From contig JAPEVF010000472.1 in the NCBI GenBank assembly GCA_029747585.1, positions 1 through 33,704 of the forward strand: 33,704 nt of DNA. The letters are read 5' to 3'. The translations under genes were made by a program, and so were the position numbers. Below the pieces are notes generated by a model. That model searched no databases, was not told where the DNA came from, and saw nothing but the letters and a program-made list of their open reading frames with translations. The DNA comes from Pleurotus djamor (taxonomy: Eukaryota; Basidiomycota; Agaricomycetes; Agaricales; Pleurotaceae). Positions within the stretch are counted from its first letter, which is position 1, and every line of letters starts with the position of its first letter. Below, piece by piece: positions 1 through 10,738 of this stretch.

Positions 1-1022
1 GGTAAGGTGGTAAATTAGTTGGCTGAGGTCGTTGTGAATCAGTAAAACAAAGGTTGCCTTTGGGTCTTTATCTTTAAGTAACTCACCAGTGAACCCCCCA
101 GCGTATCCTGGACCTCCGTGATGGTTCCATTCAGACTATGAAGCTCGGAACCGGTCTCGCGAGACTTTTGAAGTTCTCCCTGGAGACGGTTGAGGATATG
201 CTCAAAGGTTAAGCCGCTTTTCCCGGGTGGGCGCATGCCGCCACCCATGCCGCCCATTCCATTTATGCCCTGCTGCATGCCGGACGACGACCGCCGTGGT
301 GGGGCATTAGCAGGGTTGGCACCAAAGTTGAAAGAAGAGTTCATGGCATTCGACGAAGGACCCGCCTGCAATGACGAGGGTGCCCCATGTTGTTGTTGTT
401 GCTGCTGTTGTTGTAACGACTGTTGGTGATGTTGCTGCTGCTGATGTTGTTCGGAACGTAAGGCAATCTGGAGGTCTTGTTCATTAAAGATGCAGAATAC
501 TCGTGCTGCGACTTTGTAGTGCAGAATTTTGTTGTCGTCACCAACAATGTCGATACCGAATTCCTGAAGCAAACTGAGCTTGGAAAACGGTGCGCATGGC
601 TCTGGGAACGCACCACAATGTCGTCGCTTTTCAGGTCCCATGGATCTGATTCCATGCCCTCTGGACTGAGCCGCTCCCCGTTGATGAATGTACCGTTCGA
701 GCTCTTTACGTCTTTTATGTAGATCTATATGCGCACCCAATATCATCACATTGCCGTACTTTGCAATCCCCAGCACCATGACTGGACGTACCTTGCCCCC
801 CTCCTCCCAAATCTCCGCATGCTGTCTACTGAGAACTTTCGAGTCGAAATAGCCATTTCGTTCGCCTGGAACTGTCTTCGCATTAGTTTGACGTCCAATT
901 TTCACCCGTTGGTTGCCGACGAGGGAGATGTGCTTGGGGACGAAGGAGTCGTTGAGGGGGTAGAGATATAGCGCCGGGTACATTTGTGAGTGCGGTGAGG
1001 CGAACGGTGAAGGAGCGGGCAT
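1..1022 (-). CDS. FHA-domain protein, N-terminal part (runs off left edge)
   Basis: Exons on the minus strand are 1022-792, 724-614, 563-87 and probably 22-1, with introns 725-791 (67 nt), 564-613 (50 nt) and 23-86. Splicing the first two introns out rebuilds a canonical forkhead-associated domain: VKIGRQ, then LSRQHAEIW, then SSNGTFING and the FGIDIVGDDNK strand. FHA domains bind phosphothreonine peptides. The acidic/aromatic pattern after the domain resembles the fungal FHA proteins related to Vps64/Far10 and SLMAP that act at membranes; this placement is from family memory. After the domain come a polyglutamine run (CAG/CAA codons, about 384-450), a Gly/Met-rich low-complexity stretch and the beginning of a helix, probably coiled coil. 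The start at 1022 is the first Met before the domain. The C-terminus lies outside the window. Confidence 0.85.
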
Positions 1023-1813
1023 GGATTTGGGGGCGAGGGAAGGGGAAACGTCGGTTTTGGAGGGGAGGGAAGGGGGGATCGAAGTGCACCAATCAACAGG
1101 TCACACACTCAGGCACTCTCCCACGGTAAACACATTTCTCCCACGCGCTCAGACCATCCTCCAGTCGTAATCACAATTTATTTATTGGACGCCAACTCTG
1201 GTCAATCAGCGAGTCCTAACACCCTTTGTCCTCTTTAACGGCTGAATTTCCTTCCCTTTTCATTCAAGTCAGTGCCTTTGTGGCGGTCCTTGTCCATGAG
1301 GCACCCCAACAAAGTAAACGCGCCGTTAACTTCAGGGCTGTCCACCGCCCAGCGCGTCGCCGGATCCCCAGTGATCGATCGAAGCGGGACTTAGTGTATG
1401 AGCGCATCCAGGTGGACAGAGATACGGGGACGAAGAGTCTGAAGGAAGAAATTCGGTTGACACCGAATGCGGGTATAGTTCGGACTGAAGTTCTTATTCT
1501 CTTTCGTATGCCGGGTGCTGCTAAGTCCCTCATGTTGGGTAAAGTTCGACCGTCAGGTCTCTCAAGGAATCAAAGACAACGTTAACTGGACGACGGTACC
1601 CGCATGACAAACTACATAAGTAGCCAACATATCTTTTCGCCCCCCGTCCAGTCAAGCTTAGGCTTGAGTTGAGGCCCAGTTAGCAATCGTTGTTGGTCCT
1701 ACTTGGCGGAGGGTTGAAATGTGTGTAGGTGGACTTGATTCGTCGAAGAGATGTAAGTGAGGTGGCAATGGATGAGGGAGTGATAAACTGGTAAGAAGGA
1801 GAGCACACGTAGA
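1023..1813. other. Intergenic stretch without recognisable gene
   Basis: This is the upstream region of the FHA gene up to the tRNA. Short ORFs on both strands (for example 1226-1585) overlap each other, have no recognisable domain and no convincing splice structure. I see nothing else in it. Confidence 0.5.
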
Positions 1814-1897
1814 TCTCTGTTAGTATATCGGTTAGTACACGCGCCTGTCACCTCTGACTGGTCGCGCGAAAGCTGGGTTCGACTCCCAGACAGAGAG
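1814..1897 (+). tRNA. tRNA-Asp (GTC) with 12-nt intron
   Basis: A full cloverleaf can be drawn. The acceptor arm TCTCTGT (1814-1820) pairs with ACAGAGA (1890-1896), with discriminator G at 1897. The D arm is GTAT-ATCGGTTA-GTAC. The anticodon arm CGCGC (1840-1844) pairs with GCGCG (1864-1868). The T arm is CTGGG-TTCGACT-CCCAG. The anticodon GTC is at 1847-1849. Between the anticodon stems are 19 nt rather than 7; the extra 12 nt (1851-1862) sit after position 37, the canonical place for eukaryotic tRNA introns. The internal boxes A (TATATCGGTTAG) and B (GGTTCGACTCC) are intact, so it should be transcribed by RNA polymerase III and spliced by the tRNA endonuclease. Confidence 0.93.
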
Positions 1898-2078
1898 GCT
1901 GGACGTTGTAGTATACATTTTGTTCACCGTGCGCACGTTTGAATATCAACTCAGAGAAGTAACCATTATCAACACGACAAGTCAGATCAACGAATGTGGG
2001 CGAAGAATCCGAGCGTGGCCTTCCTCGAGTCGAACGAGTCATATTTGCTGAATATCAAGGTACTAGAAATGGGAGTGT

Positions 2079-2878
<800 letters not shown>

Positions 2879-3351
2879 AGGAAAAACTATTTTGGGCAAA
2901 AGCTGAAAAAATCCCATGTCAGAAAGTAGTTACTATCTAGAGCAATCTGGAGTAGATTAAGGAAATAAAAGCGATTTCATGATCTTTGGATTAACAAAAT
3001 TATTGATACACCCGCTTTCATTCTGTTTATCAGCTTTGAACAGATTTAATTGTTATGCAACTGTTCTTTATCTATTTTCAGTTGGTTTAGTGTGATTTAA
3101 AAGGACATAAAAAATAATGTCAGTACTTTCACAGGAATTCACATGATTTCAGAAGAACATACTATATATGTCTCAGCTTTAGCTGGCTTTTGTAGCTTTT
3201 GTAGCTCTTGTGGCCTTTCACACAGTCTGGCATCATAGAAAATTTTATTAGCCTCCTCGCTTATAAGTTATCCAACAATATAAATGTAATTAGAGATAGA
3301 AGATGTGAAGAAAACTCTTTGGTATTACAACAATTCATGCATTATAGGGGT

Positions 3352-3415
3352 GTGGGAATTTTTTGCTCATTGTTTGCGCAACTAGTTGCGCAAACGGTGA
3401 GCAGAGTTTTCCCAC
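3352..3415. repeat. Foldback hairpin in segment A
   Basis: GTGGGAA at 3352-3358 pairs with TTCCCAC at 3409-3415, and GCTCA (3365-3369) with TGAGC (3398-3402). The core 3372-3395 is a perfect 24-bp palindrome, GTTTGCGCAA-CTAG-TTGCGCAAAC. It resembles a small MITE and has the same outer motif as the hairpin at 7410-7477. Confidence 0.75.
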
Positions 3416-3440
3416 GCCTCCTCAACGATGAGCAGAGCAC

Positions 3441-3490
3441 AATTCACATATCAACGCTTAAACAACAATTCACATATCAACGCTTAAACA
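3441..3490. repeat. Two-copy 26-bp tandem repeat
   Basis: The unit AATTCACATATCAACGCTTA starts at 3441 and again at 3467, a period of 26 bp. It follows directly on the hairpin of segment A. Confidence 0.85.
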
Positions 3491-4556
3491 TCTTATTAGA
3501 CATTCTGGTTTTCTTATGTGTATATAGATAAGCTTTTAATATTAGAAAATATTAGTGCAATCTTCATAGCTTGTAAAAATAACTAATGAGTTCGTGTTTG
3601 GCCTGGTAAAGTCTGGTTTATCCGGAGACTAAATAATTAAGAGTCCGCTTGAGGCCACGTATATCATAACTTCCCCTTCCATTCTTCCTCATTCTTCGCT
3701 TTCATTTACTAAGTTACCCACCCCATCCACTCTCAACATTTGATGATGTTCCAATCAAGTCAGCCTCAAGCTACTGGTATGCTCACATAGCACTCTTTAT
3801 CTTCTTCATTAACATATATTTTCTAGAAGATTGGGATGGTTGCGGGAGAAGTCGGAACAGCTGCCAGGAGTTTGGTATGGGGATGGGGAGGAAAGGCAGT
3901 GTGCTGAGCACCATTGGACAAAGGTCAATGTCGAGGCCAGGTGAGTAACAAGCATCTTTTGTCTTGTATTTTACTCATAGAATTATTAAGATGTAATGGC
4001 TGACGAAATCTCAGAAATGATGGCTATGGACCTGGGGTTTTCTATTGAGGGTGTGATACTCTGTATAGCTGTACTATCCATCGTGTAGCTATACTATTGT
4101 CTTAATAAATGTCCATCTCATGCTTTAACACAATGAATTGGTGAATAAAAAAAANTTACATTGGACGAAATTCATTATTTTGCATGCATTATATTATAGC
4201 TTTTGTGGCTTTTGTAGATTTTGTGGCGTCTATGGCTCTGGTAGATTTCTTTACTTTAGGGGCTTGAGAAAGTTCATACATAATGGTACATGGATTTCAG
4301 TGGCTTTCCAGCGGCTATACTATTGGAGGTCAATCTTTCAATGCTTTTTTGAGCTTTAGTTACGCTTTTCAGAGCTTTAGTTGAATTTTGGCTACACATA
4401 CTTTTTCAAAAGAACTTCTTCAAGTACATACTTCATCAACACTGGCTCATTTGGCTCACTTGTCTTTTCTTGCTTCAGTATAGATACTGTGGCTTTTAGA
4501 CAGATAAGGGTTTTCCTGATGTAGTACAACCAAACGATATTGAAAGAATGACCTAC

Positions 4557-6258
4557 CACTGTCAGACTCCTCAAACGGGTTAGGTTGCGATGGATCGTTT
4601 TCCCACAGCGTCAACGACTGACGCCATCGATTGACCAGCGGGGCCTCGAAGCTTGCTGTAAAGTCAACATGGAGGGCGGCATGCCGAGCTCGCATGGTAA
4701 TGGCGCGACAAAGATGAACATGAAGAGCACGACCTATCAAGTAAATCAGTATAAAACGGGCTAAGATAAGGAAGAAACCCATACCCATATCAATGACCTT
4801 TCGTTGATTCCACGACACCGCATGGTCATCAATGGTATCCACGCGGGAGCCTGGACCCATGATCTTCGTGCTCATGCTGAGCGGATTGATATGAGCCCAC
4901 CAGCGCTCGGGGTCTTCACCATCAGTCTCAGCCATCCAGGGAAGATAGCTGGGTGAGTACGTGGATTGACAGTCTGGACCGTGGGCGTATAGATGGAATT
5001 TCGGGACAATAAAGGTGACATCGTCAAAGACGTCAGTCGCAAGCTGCATGGATTGAGGGAAGGTGGTATTCCGTATGGCAAGGTTTTGCGACCACTGGCA
5101 GGCGATATTGTATGAGAGACAAAGGCCAGCGAACGCCTGATTGCGAAGTGTTGATAGCAGAACAAAATCAGTGTTGGCGTACCTGAGGAAGGGTATTGAG
5201 GTTGCGGTCAAGGATGAGCTGAAACGAGTAAACGTACCGCTCGCCCTTTTGTAAGCTACCCATCCCGTTCCGACGTACAAGGCCATGCTGTGCACAAAGA
5301 ACCGCAACGACGCCGGTGGACGAATATCCAGATGATTTCTTCTTGTTTGCAAGGTCCATGGCCTTGAGTTTGGAATCACAAAGGTTCGGCTGGGGGAAGA
5401 GATTAGTGAAGGTTTGAAAAGTGAAGGTCATATGAAAAACGTACCTCAGCATCACCTGCTCGAGACTTGATGTATTCCATGTACGGCGCTTGTTCCACCC
5501 AATGCCCCCATCCATCTCCAAGCGGAGTGTCGTCCTTGGTTACTCGTTCTCGGTTTTTTAAGCAAAAGTTGGCGTTGATAGTTAGTCGTAATGTGTATAG
5601 CCATCTATGGGAGGGTCAGGATGGCTGGGCGTTCATCGTGACACACGTACGTACCGTTGACAGAGAGGCGCTGAGTTCCAGTCCTCGGGGAGGTTTATGT
5701 CGGGATGTGGGCATGCAGGGCATTCGATGGCGAGGGCACCAATCGTCGTGTGATCGATGGAATCGAGGCCGATGCCGGCTTGGAGCAACATATGAAGGTG
5801 ACGGAATTGTCGAATACAGAGGAGGAACTGTTTGTATCGGTGGGGAATCTCTGCTACGCCAGATGGATCGGTCTGTCGTTGGATTGCGATGGCGTAGTCG
5901 TACGCGGAAAGCTTTGATTGGAGGTTCAAGATGTGGAAGGCGTTAAGATAGTTGTATGTGAACACAGTGCGGGGCCGGGTTGTTGAGGCCGGATACCATC
6001 GTGAGCGCAGGAGCTGGATGTGTTCGTCAACGGTGCTACAGCCACAAAAGCGAAGGTTGATGAGATGGTGACCCGAAGTATCGATGAGGAGGAAGTCGCG
6101 GCGGATATCTGAGGCAAGGGGGCATGGCGAGGTGGAATGACCTAATTGCACGGTAAGGCCAAGGGAAGATAGACTTGACGGGGAGAAATGGCCATCCCCC
6201 CAGGCCTATTCATGATATGAGTATGCAGAAGAGTTATAGAGACTATGCAACGCACCTC
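4557..6258 (-). pseudogene. KDZ transposase with CxC2-like N-terminal domain, truncated at both ends
   Basis: Exons: remnant up to 6256, then 6205-5655, 5604-5445, 5389-5238, 5182-4785 and 4733-4557, with introns of 44, 50, 55, 55 and 51 nt. The first long exon carries the CxC2-like cysteine-cluster region: LGLTVQLGH, FCGCS, QLLRSRWYPAS, LQSKLSAYDY and ECPACPHPDINLP. The RNase H-like catalytic part follows: INANF, SYNIACQW, VPKFHLYAHGPDCQ, TDGEDPERWWAHINP and GPGSR. KDZ proteins are cut-and-paste transposases abundant in Agaricomycetes. Both ends stop at the 13-bp junction motif (6259 and 4521), so the zinc cluster start and about the last 150 residues are missing. Asn replaces Asp in INANF (usually DxNF, as in the second KDZ here) and in SYNIACQW (usually SYDIACQW). 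It is very likely inactive. Confidence 0.85.
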
Positions 6259-7278
6259 CATCAGGAAAAACAGATAAGCTTTGCAGTTCTGCACAGACCA
6301 TTACAGAGCTGCCAGAGGCTCACAGGGTTACAGGGCTGACAGATTGGGTACCTGCTGTGACTTTTCTGAATAGTCTCATACAGAGGGTTGACAGGATATT
6401 AACAGACCTGGTTAGATACCCACAGCCTAATTTTAGACTCAACGCTCCATGGTATTTAATATATAATGCTGAATTACACCCAATTACTATACACATTCAA
6501 ATGATCGATGATGCTCAAACACAGTGCAGTATACTCATCTCTACCATAAGGTCAATTGATATTTGCAGAAATGGCAGCTGGGGAGATGTAGAAACCTACT
6601 TCACAAATATTTACATAGATAGTTAAAGTGACTAAGAATGAAGGATGATCGTCTGGAAGAGGAATCAAGAGTGACTGATGGATCAATGTATGGCTAGAAG
6701 TACTTAGCTGAAGGTGGCATGGAATAAGAGGATCTCACTATCTATTTAGAGGGCTAGTAGAATGGTGAAAATAGATCAAAGCAAGGCGAATTGATCAAGG
6801 AGATATGGGAACAGCAAGGAAATGAGGGTATAATGTGGAAAACAAACCAAAGCAAAGGGATCCTGGCAACAAGCTAAAGGAAAATCATAAAGGGAGAGTC
6901 AAATGAGCTGTAGAAGAAACAAGGCAGAATGAGTGGGAAGGAGAGCAAGAAGAAGTTGACTGAACACAGCCAAAGCAGAGAAAGATGAAGGTGGAAGAGA
7001 TGGGAAAAGATACCCAAATATATGGCTCACCTAGCTAAACCTCCACTTCGTCTTACTCAACCAAATAGCCTCTCCGGCTTCTAGAGGCCAACTGCTCCAC
7101 TAGCCCATCCTAAGCTTCAAGCTAGTGAGGAAAGAGTTGAGACGATGTAGAGTATCTTGGCATGACTTGAGGTGAATATCTTGAGTTGAATATATAGTAG
7201 GAAAGCTGATAAAAGTGGAGGATAGAAGAAGAACAAGAAAAGAAGAAGAAATAGCAAAGCGAACATGAGGGATCCACG

Positions 7279-7419
7279 GTCATGTGCACCGATTTCGCGG
7301 CCCAAAATAGGGGCATGGGAAAGATCATGTGATGTATAAAAAAAAACTCTCAACTGAGAGTACACGTCATCAATAGTCATGTGAACCGATTTCGCGGCCC
7401 AAAATAGGGGCGTGGGAAA
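7279..7419. repeat. 44-bp direct repeat, two copies
   Basis: Copies at 7279-7322 and 7376-7419 share CCGATTTCGCGGCCCAAAAT and flanks, with two mismatches. The 53-bp spacer carries a small hairpin, ACTCTCA-AC-TGAGAGT (7346-7361). The second copy runs into the left arm of the hairpin at 7410. Confidence 0.85.
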
Positions 7420-7477
7420 AATTCAGGTGAACAGTCCGTGCATAGAGACGGACACTTCACTAGAATTTTTCCCACGC
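7410..7477. repeat. Foldback element with 15-bp arms
   Basis: GCGTGGGAAAAATTC (7410-7424) and GAATTTTTCCCACGC (7463-7477) are perfect inverted copies. The 38-nt loop can pair further (AGTCCGT with ACGGACA). The outer motif GTGGGAA...TTCCCAC is shared with the hairpin in segment A, so both belong to one foldback family. Confidence 0.8.
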
Positions 7478-8042
7478 ATCTACTTTTGCCCTAATCATTA
7501 AGCGATTCTTCCTCTTCTCTTTTCCTATCATTAATTGTAGAACTATTTGTTGGATTCTGCAAGGCTGTATACAAGCTGTGCTTTATGCCCTTGTATGCTG
7601 CAAATCTTCCCACTGGCTATGCTTTTGAAGCATTTCTTTTAACTTTTCAATTAAAGTCTCCATAGAGATCCTCTTCAAACTTGCAATTCCATGAATATAT
7701 GTTCTCTAATTCTTCATGCTCCATACATTATTTGTGTCTTGTCTTTGAAGCTTGCTTAAAATCTCTTTCTCAATTATATATACAATCAGCAATAATAAAA
7801 ATATATTTTGAAAAGAAATTTATGTCTTTCTTTTATTACTATGAGTTTATAAATTTGATTTTTCAAGAACAGCTTTATTGAAGCTTACTTATATGGGGAA
7901 TTATCCCCCATATTTATTAGATAGCACAAAACAACCACAGATTTCTTACAGATATCTTGTAGAATAGTTTAGAATAGGTAACAGAAGTCACAGTTAATTG
8001 TAAGCACAGACAGGCCTATACAGATACCAGTCAGAGGTACAG

Positions 8043-8669
8043 ATGGCTTACAGATTTTCTGGTTTTCCTGATGACTCTCCTGCCAATGCAAAAGTGTTTG
8101 ATATCCTCTTACAAAACCAAAACATGCGAAGGATCGCTGGTTTCCAGTCCCAATTACTGAACTCGTTTGTACCCGATCTCGGTCGACATTATGCGGAAGT
8201 CCTCGATGGTATCCTCCTGAGGCAAAACGAGCTTAAGCGGAATTTTGCTAATAGCAGCTTCGCCACTATCACCGTCAATTTCGGTCCCCACACCGTTTCC
8301 ACCCCACACGTCGATGTCGCTGACCTTGCGTACGGACTCTGTGCCATCACCGCGTTGGGAAACTTCGATCCTGACCTAGGAGGACATTTAGTCCTATGGG
8401 ATCTCAAGGTTGTCATTCGCTTCCCTCCTGGGTCCACTCTCCTTGTTCCATCTGGTGTCGTCCGCCATTCAAACCTTCCGATACAACCTCACGAAACTCG
8501 CTACTCGATTACACAATATTCAGCCGGCTCACTCTTCCGCTGGGTCAACAATGGCTACCGCTCTGACAAGGACCTTCTTGCTCATTTAGCACGGACTGGT
8601 TCTTCGAGCGAAGACTTCCAGCGTTCTCAGTGGAGCACGGGTCTATTGAAACTTACGCGAGTTGAGTAA
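8043..8669 (+). CDS. TET/JBP-like 2-oxoglutarate/Fe(II) dioxygenase, N-terminus lost
   Basis: 208 codons from an ATG that lies inside the end of segment B; recognisable coding starts only after 8073 (about residue 11). The double-stranded beta-helix core is visible: HVD (His89, Asp91) as the iron-binding HxD, YGLCAITALGNFDPDLGGHLVLWD, the turn FPPGSTLLVPSGVVRHSN with the distal His142, and Arg153 in ETRYSITQY as the likely 2-oxoglutarate contact. This is the expanded Agaricomycete family grouped with TET/JBP DNA-modifying oxygenases and often found with KDZ transposons (established by comparative work on fungal TET/JBP genes). Whether this one oxidises 5-methylcytosine is unknown. The catalytic core is complete, but the usual long N-terminal region is missing, so it may be a remnant. 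Confidence 0.72.
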   Translation: MAYRFSGFPDDSPANAKVFDILLQNQNMRRIAGFQSQLLNSFVPDLGRHYAEVLDGILLRQNELKRNFANSSFATITVNFGPHTVSTPHVDVADLAYGLCAITALGNFDPDLGGHLVLWDLKVVIRFPPGSTLLVPSGVVRHSNLPIQPHETRYSITQYSAGSLFRWVNNGYRSDKDLLAHLARTGSSSEDFQRSQWSTGLLKLTRVE

Positions 8670-9040
8670 ATGTGGCCACCGCATCGAATCTATACCAGCT
8701 CTTAGATCCTACACCTGGACACTTTAGACGCACGTACGACAGTCACATTATCATATATCTTGTTCTCAACGGTCTTTATATATTCACCTAAGCTTGGTAA
8801 CTGCTTCACCGACGCGGTGAGTCTGACTGGGATCGTTCACAAATTCTAAGTCCTCTCATACCTCTGCCATAAAAGTCAACTTACTAACCTCTTTCGTTCA
8901 CGTTGCCATGTCCCCGGCCCTGGGATGATTGGATTGTCCATATCCCCTTGTGACGGCATCTTTGGATCCAAGGTTTTGACATTACCACATAATAAAGACA
9001 TGGAGATAGTGGAGGAGAATTTCCAGTCCCCTCAAACCCA
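8670..9040. other. Gap between oxygenase and repeat-protein locus
   Basis: Probably 3' untranslated sequence of the oxygenase and upstream sequence of the next locus. No ORF, hairpin or repeat of note. Confidence 0.4.
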
Positions 9041-9548
9041 TGTCTAACTCTCATCGCCATCACTTCTGCCGCCCATCCTTCTTCCTTGGGANGGGATGCC
9101 CTCGACGGTCTTGTCAGTGGACCGTTTTACTTGGTCTCCTGGGACCGAGTTGCAGGTATTTTTTCGTCGTACTCAATGTATGTCCCTCTCTTTTCTTGTT
9201 CATGAACAGTGCTCATGGTGTTCCTGCGTTGTTACAGGCGGTCGGTCAATGCGTATGCTGCCAAAGGTGCAACTGTCAGGACGGCGGCTACATTGCGTGA
9301 TGCAATGGGAGCATTTCGGGGATTTTGTCTCCGCAACCACCCCCTCGATAACCATCAAGGCCAACCAGACTTCACCCGATCCATCGCGGAAACGGTTGCG
9401 CATCTCCCAATCGTCCACGCTAACGAGATAGGGCCGTTTGAAGCCATTTCAAACGATACTGAAGGCTTGAATAATCTCACTACTCCCATTGTGCCTACGA
9501 TCCACGGCGAACACCACCTCTGTCGCCCACCGTTATTCCTTCTTGGCG
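9041..9548 (+). pseudogene. First, broken copy of a duplic­ated repeat-protein gene
   Basis: A start at 9041 leads to HHFCRPSFFLG. After an N at 9092 the frame shifts to GDALDG and GPFYLVSWDRVAGIFSSYS. Intron 9178-9237 (60 nt) is followed by RSVNAYAAKGATVRTAATLR. The next gene has the same order: HHLCRPPLFLLGDALDA, then PYYFVSYGDVATIYSFSS, an intron at the same place and phase, then RSVDSFAAKGADVQVLTSLR. So this is a tandem duplicate. The Y-x-V-S...I-(F/Y)-S pattern followed by a helix recalls the small RNase H1 N-terminal/viroplasmin-like fold, but that is only a suggestion. Exon 9238 onward stays open to 9631 but in a frame that does not match the second copy, so a single fused gene is unlikely. 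Confidence 0.5.
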
Positions 9549-10738
9549 ATGCTCTCGATGCGCACATCTACGCTCTACGCACCGTACTACTTCGTCTCTT
9601 ATGGCGATGTTGCCACCATCTATTCATTTAGCTCAACGTTCGTTTTCCCAAATTCTCTTCTTCCCTCTCTACCTTTTTACTCAAATATTTTATCTTCATT
9701 TGACCAGGCGGTCTGTTGATAGCTTTGCTGCCAAAGGTGCCGACGTCCAGGTTTTGACTAGCTTACGGGAGGGCATGAATGTGTACCGTCGCTTCTGCCA
9801 CAATCACCACCCTCATGAGGATCACCAATCCGACTACGAGTACACACGCTCAGTCGCAGAAGTGGTTCGACATTTGCCGTACATCGTGTCCTCCGAGTCA
9901 GAGCCCGAAGTGGAGGCGGAGGGAGAAGTAGAGGCATATGACGGAGGGGACAGCAACGCGGAGGGCGACAGCAGCGAGCTATCTGAAGATGAAGAACGTT
10001 TCCTTACCCCCGCATCCTCCGGTTACGAGTCCAGTCACGGTGAAGAGCCCACTGTTGACGCCAGCCCTCACCAATCCAACGCCTCACTGATCTCTGACGA
10101 TGATTCCAATGGCAACGAAGAGGCTGTCGATACCAGTCGTCATGTATCTTTCGCCATCCCTAACACCCACGTTACGGATGAAAGTGATGACGTCTCGTCC
10201 AACTGCCCAGATGTTATTCGGTTGAGAGGAGCCGCGACCTGGGACCATGGGCATCTTCCCAAGTACTATTTGGTTCGAATTGACCGGTTTCGTTCCATCT
10301 TGTTCAGCGATCGGTAATGTTCATGCTTCTGACGTCTTTAAGGAATGCTCATGGGTTTAATAGTGCCATGGCGTTTTACTATTTCACTGTCTGTATTGAG
10401 AAGGATGGAAGAGGCGACTTCATCCAAAGTGATGGCGTTCTTGACAGTCCCGACACCCTCGTTCGTGAACATCCCGACACTCAGTATGCGTATGGTGTTC
10501 GTCAATTGCCAACTGGTACCACTCATGTTTATGCCGATAGGTAAGTGTTCGCTCTCATCTTCGTGACCGGTACCATCTCTCAATCACACTGCCATCTAGG
10601 CGCCTTGCCCAAGCTCTATTCGAGCAGATTATCGAAGAAGGCGGGAAAGCATCCATGTGTATTTCCACCAGTCGTTTCCTGGCATTAGGATGGGTCGTTT
10701 CGAGATACGCTATGATGGGCTATGACTTCGAAGTGTAG
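9549..10738 (+). CDS. Repeat-containing hypothetical protein (second copy)
   Basis: Proposed exons are 9549-9637, 9708-10313, 10364-10540 and 10600-10738, with introns of 70, 50 and 59 nt, all in phase. The N-terminal module PYYFVSYGDVATIYSFSS/RSVDSFAAKGADVQ is followed by MNVYRRFCHNHHP. A long acidic and serine-rich linker follows (about 9880-10200, many Glu/Asp). A third related strand, KYYLVRIDRFRSILFSDR, is interrupted by an intron at the equivalent position, then AMAFYYFTVCIEKDG and a C-terminus ending GYDFEV. Three partial modules with introns at equal places suggest internal duplication. I do not recognise a named family; a viroplasmin/RNase H1 N-terminal-like fold is a guess. The start is uncertain (also 9489 or 9558). 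Confidence 0.55.

Larger units (their letters stand above)
6259..8073. mobile_element. AT-rich segment B bounded by the same 13-bp inverted motifs
   Basis: The left end CATCAGGAAAAAC (6259-6271) is identical to the left end of segment A. The right end GGTTTTCCTGATG (8061-8073) is identical to its right end. Near both termini the plus strand is dense in ACAG (about 6270-6420 and 7940-8055), like the subterminal repeats of DNA transposons. The middle is purine-rich and holds a duplicated 44-bp unit and a hairpin. The small ORF at 6357-6626 has no recognisable domain. As with segment A, the flanks belong to different genes (KDZ left, oxygenase right), so no target duplication beyond AT can be shown. 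Confidence 0.55.

Noticed and set aside
190..429. Plus-strand ORF with a run of cysteines
   Set aside because: It is the antisense of the polyglutamine tract of the FHA gene.
1226..1585. Overlapping ORFs on both strands upstream of the tRNA
   Set aside because: No domain, no splice support and both strands are equally open.
6357..6626. ORF inside segment B
   Set aside because: 89 codons in AT-rich DNA without any recognisable motif.
7279..7419. Two spaced repeats as a CRISPR-like array
   Set aside because: Only two copies, in a eukaryotic transposon context.
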